DNA of 64,000 bases from contig KN832562.1 of NCBI GenBank assembly GCA_000827205.1, positions 591,829-655,828 on the forward strand, read 5' to 3'. The position numbers were made by a program, and so were the translations under genes. Below the pieces are notes generated by a model. That model was not told where the DNA came from. It saw only the letters and a program-made list of their open reading frames with translations, and made no database searches. The stretch's first letter is position 1; each line of letters begins with the position of its first letter. Source of the stretch: Plicaturopsis crispa FD-325 SS-3. Lineage: Eukaryota; Basidiomycota; Agaricomycetes; Amylocorticiales; Amylocorticiaceae. Below, in pieces: positions 34,801 to 44,833 of the stretch.

Positions 34801-36867
34801 CCGACGAATGGTCTCCGCCCCCCATTGCCTCCCCCATTCCCGCCGGATTTGGCCTATATCGCGTTAGCTCGACTGGCCCAAATCAACAACAGTTCCAATT
34901 TGTATCGCCGCCGCCATCTGCGGGCCCAGCAAATGTGGTGATGCCTGTAGCTGCAGTTTCGCCCCACAACCCTATCCGGGAATCTGCCGCGGCCTTCAAC
35001 ATTCGGCCGCGCACTCCTCGCACCTCACAGTCCGACCGGCCAGACCGACGGCAATCCATCGAGTCCGTTGTCTCGTCCGTAATGGAGGACGTGCCGCGCT
35101 CGCGAGCACCATCGGGTACCCCATCTGTCATAGACAAGTCCAAGCCGCCTGTTATGGTCCTGCCCCCTCCTCCCCGCCAACCCCCTCCAGCGTCAAGCAT
35201 GCCGCCTCCGTCGTTCATACCCGAACGGAGGATACCGACTTCGTCCTCCAATTACGATACGCCGCCCCCTCGACCGTCCTCCCCACCGCCTCCAGAACTC
35301 ATCCAGCGGGCAACTACGCCCACGTTTGGCTCCGCACTGTCTATTCCCGGGAAGCGACAGCATGGTTCCAGTATGCCGCCTTCACAGGCAGGTCTGCGAC
35401 AACCACCGTCGACTAGCAGCTTCAGGTCGGCGGCGAACGCTGCTAATTACGCACAACATGCGCTTCACTCGCTAAGCGGTTCATCCCATTTGAACTCTTA
35501 CAGTGTGCGCGAACGGGACAGGAGAGAGGCTTCCCAGACTTCGCTCGTCTCTGAGCGGAGCATGGCTTCGCCGCGTTCTTCGATGTCCTCTGACCATCAT
35601 GTCTTCGCTAATCGCTCGAACCTCCAAGCACTGCCACCTAACCCCGCTACGCCGAACAAGACGGGGGACACGTCGAATCGTACCATCGGAGCGAATGGGT
35701 CTACGGATCCCACCATCATCCACGCCATTACCCAGACCATGATTGGCGAGTTCTTGTACAAATACACTCGGCGCGCTATTGGCAAAGGGCACGGCGAGAA
35801 GAGGCATAAACGTTTCTTCTGGGTTCACCCTTACACTAAGACACTATATTGGAGTTCTGCCGATCCCGGTTCTTCTAATGTCTCAGAATCCAGTGCGAAG
35901 AGTGGTAAGTCAATTCTCAAATTCGTGTTTGTTGTACACTCACTTATTCATTCTTGGACAGCATATATTGATGGTGTCAGATCCGTTCTTGATCCTAATC
36001 CTATGCCACCCGGTCTATACCAGTACAGCGTAGTTGTATCGACTCCTCAGAGGGAGATGAAGATCACGGCTCCTACGAAGGAGAGGCATGACATCTGGCT
36101 GAATGTTTGTGCATCAGTTTTTTTCTTTACCGGCCTCATTCTGATGATGATCTATGCAGGCTTTGAAGTACCTACTCTCGCGGCCCAATGCCATGGTAAC
36201 ATCGCCATCCAATGGTGTCGGTCACCCTGCTCCCCTCAGCCCAACCTCCGCTCGAACAGAATTCTTGGAAGACCTTGAGCATGACCCCGTAACCTCCAGT
36301 CCCCAGAGTCAACGGAGTGGTCGGAGTACTCGAAACGATACCTCTTGGAACATCACGCCTCGTGGGCAGCGCAGTCGCTCTCAGATGTCTGGCGTAGGGG
36401 GCTCGCTGGGCAAACGATCGGGTACTCCTGCGGCCGAGTATCTTAGGTGGAACGGTCCCGAAAGTCCCTACAGTCCTACAAAATCCTTCGAACATATTCC
36501 TGGCGGTCCGGATGAGGAGGATCTCGATTTCGAGCTGCATGGCGATTCGCGTTCTGACGATGGGTTTGAGGGGCTGGAGAATGTGCGGGCGTGCTGCGAT
36601 GGTCGGCATACAGTTGGTCACTCGGGTCATCACCACCACCACCATACCCGTGATCATTCGCACAATGGTGATCATCATCTGGACGTCCATCCCTCCGAAT
36701 CGGCTCGTCCCGTGTCTCCTGCCTGGTCGTTCGGGTCTCGTGCGGGAAGTACCAACTCACGCGAGGGGACTGGTATCTTTTCGTGGGGGCGTGGGGATGA
36801 TGGCAAACTCCGGTTTGGCTCTCGACGATCTACTAAGACTGTACCGGGTCTTCCGCACGACCAATAA
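31824..36867 (+). CDS. Num1/ApsA-type cortical anchor with C-terminal PH domain
   Basis: Large cortical protein of the Num1/ApsA/Mcp5 family, which tethers dynein to the plasma membrane for nuclear migration. Exons are 31824-32165, 32217-32355, 32411-32578, 32635-35904, 35962-36105 and 36160-36867. The N-terminal ~400 residues are coiled coil (for example KAHLQILLDSKEKQLQQAGT, LLTEVRRLQSLLGERDKAIQ). A long disordered Ser/Pro/acidic region follows, with an RGRGRGRGRGG tract and six Gln-Thr motifs plus one AVQVD (33954-34805). The Mcp5-type PH domain starts GEFLYKYTRRAIGKGHGEKR and continues HKRFFWVHPYTKTLYWSSAD, then QREMKITAPTKERHDIWLNA after splicing; it should bind PI(4,5)P2. The tail has a His-rich segment near 36630. 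Length (about 1,590 residues) and domain order fit the family. Confidence 0.88.
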
Positions 36868-37179
36868 TTGTTTCTGTGTGCTTTTGCTTTCTATCATGCA
36901 TGTCTTGGATCGTATTATTTCCTTATCGTCTCACTCTCAGGCTACATTCCTTCGTAATAACCGTGGTATACCGACTAGCCCACGAGGTTACCTCTCTTTT
37001 ATTCAATCTAGTACGTTCCATGTATCCAGCTATTCTGTGCGAGTACGCCGAAGAATATAACCACTCCTTGAGCTTGATTCCATTATGATAGCATTGCATG
37101 TGCATAACAAGAGAAAGCATTGAGATAGCTTGGAGACAGCAATACATACTTACCAGCACTAGTACTGGTGCTTGCATAA

Positions 37180-40100
37180 CTACCAAGGAGCCCCTCGAAG
37201 GCTAGCGGTCCCCGAAAGGTTCCCTCCATTCGTGAGCTACAGTGCATCAAATATGTATCTGTTAGCGCATCGCTGGCGTCAAAGGCGCAAACGGAACTCA
37301 CAGCGACATGTATATGTTTGTGGATGAGACAAAGATCTGGTAACAATGAGTAAGGCTTATGGCGTAGGTGGTCTGAATACTTACAATCGAGATACGACAT
37401 GGCGGCGTTATTCGAGTCCTCGACGAGCATGTCGCTGAACTCGACCTCGGCAGCATCCATGTTTTGACGAGCGATGAACATCTTGGGGGTGTACCCTCTT
37501 TGCGCATGCCGATGTGCAATGATATTGCGTACTTGTGCAGAGAGACGGGTATCCAATACAGGTAGCTGCATCTGGATGCTTGATTTAGTAAGAGCAGACG
37601 AAGTAAACCCTTCGAGGACTGACGAGATGCGGGTCCAAACTAGTGTTATCCTCGACACCAAAGAGATCACGTAGAAGTTGGGGAGACGTCGCGGAGCCGA
37701 TCCAAAAGATGATAGCCTCCTCGTTGTCTTCGGGAGAAAAATGAGACCGCAGCGATACATGGAAGGGTGAGAAACGGACGAACCTATACAATACACCCCG
37801 TTGACTTCCATATACATATGGCTCGCTCGCATAAGCGACGGGAAACTGAGCTGTCCGGTCGTAGGATCAGGCAGCGCGATCTGGTCATCTAGGTCGTGAA
37901 GCGCGAGCATCTGCGGGTAGAGGTGCTGCATGACACTGCGAACACTGGTGGAGAGCATTCTGTGCATGTAAAAATTCCGTACGTCCGCGGAGACAGTGCG
38001 CCCTGCAGATATTCTATGAGGACTATAGTAGGACCGTGGAAAGTACATATGGCACCTTTCAACGGCTTGCATTTCAGGATAGCCAATATATATAATGGCA
38101 ACGTCCGGAAAGCTTCGGGAAGAATTAACTACAACCCGAGATTTAGATGCGCGACAGTGATGGTACGAGTAGAAAGCAGCACACACCTGTGAGGGTGCCG
38201 TGGCAGCGGCACAATTTCGCCGATAGCCCAGAAGTATGGCAGAGCATTTTTCGGTCAGATCCTCGCGAATGTGGGACATCTTTTGGGTCGTCATATTCGA
38301 TATCGCTGTTGTCTTTTCAGTACGAAGTTACCGGCAGCACAACTACGAAACAAAACGCACCTTCCCGTGTCAGGTAAGCAATCACCGTATCCATATCGGC
38401 AAACCGAAAAACAGACCCAGCGAGCGATGCTACTTGTAGAGCCAAGTTGCACATACGTACCCTCCGCTGACCAGACGCGGTGGTGTATAATACAGCCGAC
38501 TGTAAGTACGCATATTCCCGTTCATCCAATGAACGGGAGTGCTCTAGTCCGACCGTCACGGTTTTGTCAGCGTCAAGGGTCCCAAACTCAAGATCAGTAG
38601 TCGACCGCTGGTAAAAGTTTCCGTGATGCGAGTGTATTCGAAGACCTGTGCACGGCTTGATTAGTGTAGTGACCAGGAAAATTATGACACGTCGGTATAC
38701 CATTGGAGCACCGGATGCGCATCATGCAATTATACGCAGTCATTCTTGTTATGAGCCGCCGAAGTTGGGAGTCGAGAATGACCCGGTCGCGCAAGGGATC
38801 GAACCGTGGATGAAAGTATAGTTCGCCGCCTGTCATAGACGCAACAACACCTAATACGACAAGAACGACGGTCAGAAAGTCAAATGAGAGGAGATACATT
38901 TCATACCTATTGAACCGACATCGATAAAGGCGCGCATGCCTAAGAACATGCTGACACCAATGCCTTCTTCCGCGCACTCTTCGCCGATATCTCGCCAGAT
39001 TGGGTCGCGCGGTAGAAATAATGTCTTTTCTTTGTCGGTGTCATATAGCTTCGTCTCTTCGGTATGTGGCTCCAGTGTGCCGGGTCCAAATGTCGGCAGT
39101 GTGCTCTGAAACACGACAACTTGGCCTCCGCGACCGGCCTAAGTGACGCTGGACGTCACTATATGCACTGATAACCAAGACGTGTCGCTTACCAGTGCTG
39201 CTAATGTTGCACGCAGTGCCGCACCAAGCACAGCTTCTCGGGTCAACGTGTCTATGTGCCGCCTTGGGATATCCACGAGGAGCTTTTCAAGTAAATGCCT
39301 AGGATAGGTGAGTATCGGGTCTAGTTACGTAGGACTGGAAGTTGCTCACCGAGATTCCGTAGGGTCCGCGAAAAGGCCCTCTCGTAGCGGTAAAAAAACT
39401 TCGTCTATATCTGGCAGCACCAGCATTGGCGCTTCGTCTAGATGTGACTACATGAGAATATGTTTAGCTGAACACACAGGGCTGCCTGGCCACGGCCCAA
39501 CGTACGGAAAGATTGTAGAAGTGGAGTGCTCGATCATACGTTATGATGGCCACTCGACTTTGCAGTGGAAAGCAGGGCTCCACTAGAGGTTCAGTACTGC
39601 CGTATAGTATTGTGCGAAGTGCCTCGCATGCAGTGGCGAGGAAACCTGACTGAACGGATTCGGAGGAAACGTCCAGCGCGAATACATATTGTAGGGGTTG
39701 AGGCGCCCGCGAACCAGAGGGTTGTGGCTCTGTAGTGAAATACGGCTGAGATAACCGTGGAGGTGGATGCAGCGCCCAATACTCTTCCGACACGATAAAG
39801 TCGACCGTCCCCTTGTTAAGTTCTGGGCGCTGCAGGTGGTCCAGGCGCAGTAGATTGGCGTCAAGGTTTGAAAAATACTCCGGAGAAACTGCAAGTCGCC
39901 CTCAGGTGATGATAATATGGTGTGGTACAAACAGGACTTACCAGTGGACTCGTGGTGACACAAATTACACCGCCATTTGTTGCCCCCGGCTATCCACTGA
40001 CACCACGGGTTGACGTAGCCTCTACATCTCTCGCAGCGCGCAGGTCCCGCATCTCCGGTATCGACTAGCGGGATCTCTTCTTCTCGAGGATCCTGGTCGG

Positions 40101-40531
40101 CAAATGGTTGGAACACGGCAGCGAGCGGGATTTCACAGTCCGTGGCTAGACGCGAGGTGCTCGGGACGTTCCAGGTCGACACGCGAACGAACTTGGGCGA
40201 AGAATTGCCTTGACGAGGGTAGGATGAGCGCGGTAAGGTTGGTAAACGATTACTTGAGCACACCTTGGTCGATAGCAATGTAATCCGAGGTAGACAGTGG
40301 TACGTGTTTTCCGGGGAGGGTCATGTAGGTTTGGTTTTCCCATTGCTCCCTATCTACGTCAATTGCATCGACTGGTGAGGGAATTTGGTGGGGCTCGATG
40401 TGTGCACGCAACCCTGGCGAAACCGAGCACTAATTAGACCAGGCCATACGATAATTTGACTCTAACGGACCCTTGAACGGCAAACCAGCGCTATGTGGTG
40501 GCTGGGGTATATGGGCAGCATGAGCGTACAT
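37180..40531 (-). CDS. SEC24: COPII coat protein SEC24
   Basis: Cargo-binding subunit of the COPII coat that buds vesicles from the ER. My start at 40531 reads [20 protein letters not shown], then [20 protein letters not shown] and [20 protein letters not shown]. The zinc finger is [14 protein letters not shown] followed by WRCNLC (about 39955-40030). The trunk domain has [20 protein letters not shown] and [16 protein letters not shown], then [16 protein letters not shown] and [20 protein letters not shown]; the beta-sandwich, helical and gelsolin-like domains follow ([40 protein letters not shown]). It ends [17 protein letters not shown] with the stop at 37180-37182. More than ten introns. 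The N-terminal Pro/Gln-rich region is much shorter than in yeast Sec24, as in other fungal paralogues. Exact exon edges are approximate. Confidence 0.9.
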
Positions 40532-40718
40532 GTAACAGTTACAAGGAAGGTCTTGTCAAGAACTGAGCTAGATTGAAGCAGTAGCGAAACAGGAGGAGTA
40601 AGTAGGAGACGTCCGTGTATGTTCCGCGCGTCGACCGTGCCGCGCCCGAACCTGGTCGCGTTTTCAATTTCAAGTTTCCTTTCTTGACGCAATACCATCT
40701 CCTCAATTTCTACCCGCC

Positions 40719-43596
40719 ATGCCTACCGCGGTTGCCAACCCGGCACCCCCTTCGCGTACAAGAACAGCGCCCTCTACAGCCATTCATGGGGGTGTAGATC
40801 TTCTGATTAATTTCTTAGACCAGGAATGCGCGTTAGCTGCCGATAATGCCCGCCGCGATATGCAGGCCGCTCTCGAGACCGTCTGCAGAGCAAGAGACGG
40901 TGCCCTGGCAGAGTCAAGCTCGAAGGACCGGGAGCTCGAGATGATGCGATCCTCCGCGAACCTCACAGAAAGCTCGCTGTCTCAACGGTCCGCGGAGCTG
41001 GAAGAGACCCGTTCAGCAAGAGACGCCGCGCTCGCAAAAATACTTTCGCTGGAGCAGGCCCTCGAACTCGCGCAGACAGCCTCTTCCAGTCACTCTTCCG
41101 ATCTCGAAACCATTCGTGAGGAACGAGACAACGCTGTTGCCGATTCTTCTACCGCTAAGGAAAACCTAGTGACCGCCCGTGCGTCTCTGTCCAAAACAGA
41201 GTCAGAGCTTAAGGAGGCTCGCAAGGAGCGAGATGGCGCTGTCTCGGAAAGTCGCTCACTGAAAATAGATGTCGCAATGTTGCAAGCATCTTTGTCCCGA
41301 ACCGAAGCCGATGTCGCAGCGGCAGTCAAAGCACGGGACGATGCTATAGCGGAACGCGTCTCTGCAAAAGACGAGCTTGCAACTCTCCAGGCATCCGTGT
41401 CTCATACCGAGACGGAACTCGCAACGGCTCGCAGAGAACGAGACGACGCTCTCGCGGACTCGGTGTCTGCGGAGCAGGTTGTCAGTCTCACTCAGACGTC
41501 CCTGTCTGAGGCTAGCGAGAACCTTCGAAGCGCCGTCGCGCTCCGGGACGAAGCTCGTAACGAAGTACACTCGTTGAAGGACACCATAGGGAAGCTACAG
41601 TCCTCTCAGGCCGAGCTCACTACCAAGTATCGCGACGCTACTCGCTCTTTGGATAACAGCACCCACTGGACTGCCAAAATGCAGTCAGAGGTTTCCGGGT
41701 ACAAAGCCGCGCTGAACACGGAACGAAACGCATCTCGGCAACGTATCGAGGCGATGAAAGCTGATTGCGAGACTGCGCAGCAATCAGCGAAGACTGCTAC
41801 CGCAGAGGCTGCTACGCTTAAGGAGCAGTTGCAGAAACACAACCAAATCGTAGCCGACCTAAAGGCGAAATGCGAGGAGCTCACCAAAGCTGCAGATGAC
41901 GCCGGTCTAAAGTCTCAAAAACTCGAGACGGAGCTCGACCATCTCACAGCCGCACTTGAAGCGTCCGAGATCATGTACGCTGGCGCTGGCGGGGGTATCG
42001 AATTTGTGGGCCAGTGGCGTGCCATTGGCGCGGCGCTCGACTGGGGAAGCGATGACCACATTGGCGTCGTGGATACCGCGAGCATCATCAATGCGCTCGA
42101 TCAGCACTCGCTCAAAGCATCGCGCACCGCAACACAACTACGCACGTCGGAAACGCAGCGAGAGAAAACGGCAAGAGAAAAAGATTTCGAAATCGCGTCC
42201 CTCAAGGTTCGTGTCCAGGCGATTGAAGCCGCGGCAAGGGAGACTATTCGCAAGCTACAATCAAATTATGCCCAAAGTCGAACTTCCGGTGAGCCTTGTT
42301 TTGATTTTATTGCGTACAGATATACTCAGATACGTGGCAGCCGCTACCACACCTACAACCGCCTCATCCTCACCATTCCAACCGTCGCCGAGCCCCCTCG
42401 GCCCAACAACGTCTGGACCCAGGTCCACGCCGATTCGTCCTGCTTCTCAATCGGGGCCCAGCGCAACAGCTCCTGCGCCATTGAATACTCCCCCAAGTAT
42501 GTCTTTGCTTGTCCCGCACGCCTTTGCAAGCATTGACCCACATTCGAATAGATAGCGGATTACGCGGCACCAAACGGCTCTCGATTGGAGATTTGTCTCC
42601 TTCAGGAGAACGTCAGTCCAAAAGGATCAAGGAAAAGCACGCCGGGACGTCTGGCACTAGTCAGACTAGCCCCTCCGCCACAACACCATCCGCCCCATCC
42701 GCTGCCGTTCCTACGCCCTCACGCCCTGCCGGTACTTCCTCCGCTCCAGCTCCTGCGCTGTCGCCGTCGAGGAATTCAAGCACGACCATGACGTCTGAAG
42801 TGACATTCAGGCTACAGAACCTGATGAGGACCCAAGCACAGCGGTCGTCGCAGGCCTCTCCTCCCGTCCCCCCATCGAGCTCGTCGCCTAAGCCAACGGG
42901 GCCCGTTGCCTCCACATCGCAATCTCCGTCTGTACCGAAGGGAACAGCCGTGTCTACGACCGCAACTCCTAGGCCTAAACCCAGGCCTTCGAATGTAAGG
43001 TCTAATACAACATTCTCCCCGAGCATTAGCGCGGGGACCCCGCAAGGCAGTAGTACACCGAACGGTATGTTTAATATCCCAGGCCCAAATGAACGGTGGC
43101 TTCTTTGTTTATGCCTTCTTACATCCGTATCCGCAGGTATCGCGAACGTGCCCGCCAAACGCCCAGCCCCAACCACGGCTTCGCAGCCGCAAGAGAAGAG
43201 GGCGAGGCCTCAGGCGACGAATCTGAGCCCGGTTGCACCACAGACGGGGCCCGCGCTCAGCATACGGATGCTCCCCGCCTCGCGCACGCCGTCCGTACGG
43301 TCTGCTGCTAGTGCTACGGGAAGCGCTGCCAGTGCGACGTGGAGCGCTGCGAGTACGGCGAGAAGCATTGCGAGTACGACGGGAGGCGCTGCGACTACTG
43401 CAGGAAGCGCTGCGACCCCTTCGTCGGCACCGACTCAGAATGCCACCTCGTCTCCTTCAACGGCTGCGGCTGCAAACTCGACGGCGGGAGCTCAAGCTAC
43501 TCGTAAGTTGATGACACTTTCCCGTTGGCGCAGCGTGTGCTTACTTCTTCATCAGCAGCGCGCAGGGCGAAGCCCAAAAGCACAGCCAAGAAATAA
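40719..43596 (+). CDS. Coiled-coil protein with 35-residue tandem repeats
   Basis: Unrecognised protein. It starts MPTAVANPAPPSRTRTAPST, 187 bases from the divergent SEC24 start. A single large exon encodes about 520 residues of almost unbroken coiled coil. Residues 98-307 (41010-41639) are six tandem units of exactly 35 residues, each beginning with a motif like RxxRDxAxA, with one longer degenerate unit before them. After an intron (from about 42290), the rest is a disordered Ser/Thr/Pro region with possible nuclear signal GERQSKRIKEKHAG, and a 21-bp tandem repeat at 43298-43417. The last exon reads PARRAKPKSTAKK, a basic tail, stop 43594-43596. About four introns. Structural or scaffold role is inferred from the coiled coil; no enzymatic motif is present. 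Confidence 0.75.
41010..41639 (+). repeat. Six tandem 105-bp coding repeats (35 residues, five heptads)
   Basis: Units of exactly 35 codons start at 41010, 41115, 41220, 41325, 41430 and 41535. Their first ten residues are RSARDAALAK, REERDNAVAD, RKERDGAVSE, VKARDDAIAE, RRERDDALAD and VALRDEARNE. The middle of each unit repeats a pattern like L-x-A-S-L-S-x-T-E. No insertion or deletion disturbs the period, although the DNA copies are diverged. Confidence 0.85.
43298..43417 (+). repeat. Coding minisatellite, 21-bp period
   Basis: About five copies of a 21-bp unit like GGAAGCGCTGCGAGTACGACG encode GSAASAT, WSAASTA, RSIASTT, GGAATTA and GSAAT. The copies are similar at DNA level (recent slippage type), and the period keeps the frame open. 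Confidence 0.8.
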
Positions 43597-44588
43597 TTTT
43601 GCAGGATGCAATCCCCAACTTTCGAACCATCTCACATCTTTGGCGTTGCATTTCTGCCGCCCAAACCAATTGTTCAATTTGTACTTTAAATTTCACCGAT
43701 AGAGGGCGTACCATATACACACGACACCGTCACTGTAATTGTCAATGTGAGATACACATAGACCATTGTTCGTTCGTACTTGCACGATCGTTGACTTGTC
43801 AGTTCTGCACAACCAACGTCGGCTATGGAGTCGCATAAAGCAATGCCAGGTATAATTCGTCGGCGATGTCCGTCCCAGTGATACCATGGAGAAGACGGCC
43901 GAACTTGACAGCCTAAAATCCGGGTGTCAGGCCTTCGGTCCGCCAGACAAAGGATGGGTGCTGAGCACTCGGAGATGTCCCGATGGCAGACCAACCCACC
44001 AGAGGAAAAAGTTCGGGTAGCACGTTTTGCGACGAGCGGGGGTATGGCAGCGGTAGTTCGGGCTCGAGCATCCGAAAGACAAAGCAGACGGTTTGATGCG
44101 CTATCAGACGGGTCCGCTGCACTAGAATAGCTGTGAGCGCGGAAAGCTGACAAGATGCTGTCAGGAAGTATTCGGCCTACATCGCTGGTCAGAAAGTGTC
44201 AACGTGAATCAGAATTGGGCTCACAGAGTCGTCGGCAGCTTCATCATCATCTAGGAATAAATTCATCCAAGGTGAAGCTAACACGGTCAACAAAGAGAAA
44301 ATCGGAGAGCACCGGGACTTCAGGTGTGACAGAACAACAATCCCCGGACATATCTGCAGCTTTACGATGACCGAGCTGGAGCAAGACGATCATTGTTCTC
44401 CGCACAAACAACTTTGACGCATACCGGAAGATTTATTGAGTAGTCGTACGGATGTGACCACTGTGTGGCCTTTCTCTCAATGAATTCATTGTACAGATGC
44501 GCCCATCAGCGTGCTATCACGGTTGTACGCTGAGTGAACAGTCTTCTCCTTAGAAAAACGCAGGTGCACTCACAGAATCAATAAAAGT
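43597..44588. other. Intergenic region left of the transposon
   Basis: About 1 kb between the coiled-coil gene and the transposon's TA target site. Short open frames on both strands overlap and resemble nothing known. No exon of a gene interrupted by the insertion could be identified on this side. Confidence 0.4.
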
Positions 44589-44590
44589 TA

Positions 44591-44620
44591 TGGTGCGGGC
44601 CGCTTAGCGGCCGCTACTTT
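44591..44620 (+). repeat. Left terminal inverted repeat (30 bp)
   Basis: Begins TGGTGCGGGCCGCTTAGCGG and ends CCGCTACTTT. It is the exact reverse complement of 47800-47829. It contains the palindrome GGCCGCT-T-AGCGGCC and a NotI-like GCGGCCGC. Confidence 0.95.
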
Positions 44621-44833
44621 GGACAGTGGCCAAATTCGTGGGTCATTTTCATGTGTTCATATGCGATCGCGGATTCGGCTCAAGCTCAGACAATGGGCAC
44701 CGCTTGGACCTCGATGGGGTATGTACTGCATTGTTCATTGTCCACAGTACTGCTTGCGCACAATATAAGTCTTTGGATAATTTTTACACCGTTCGAAAAT
44801 CCTCTGTTACCTGTATACTGTGCTTGCTGTGCC

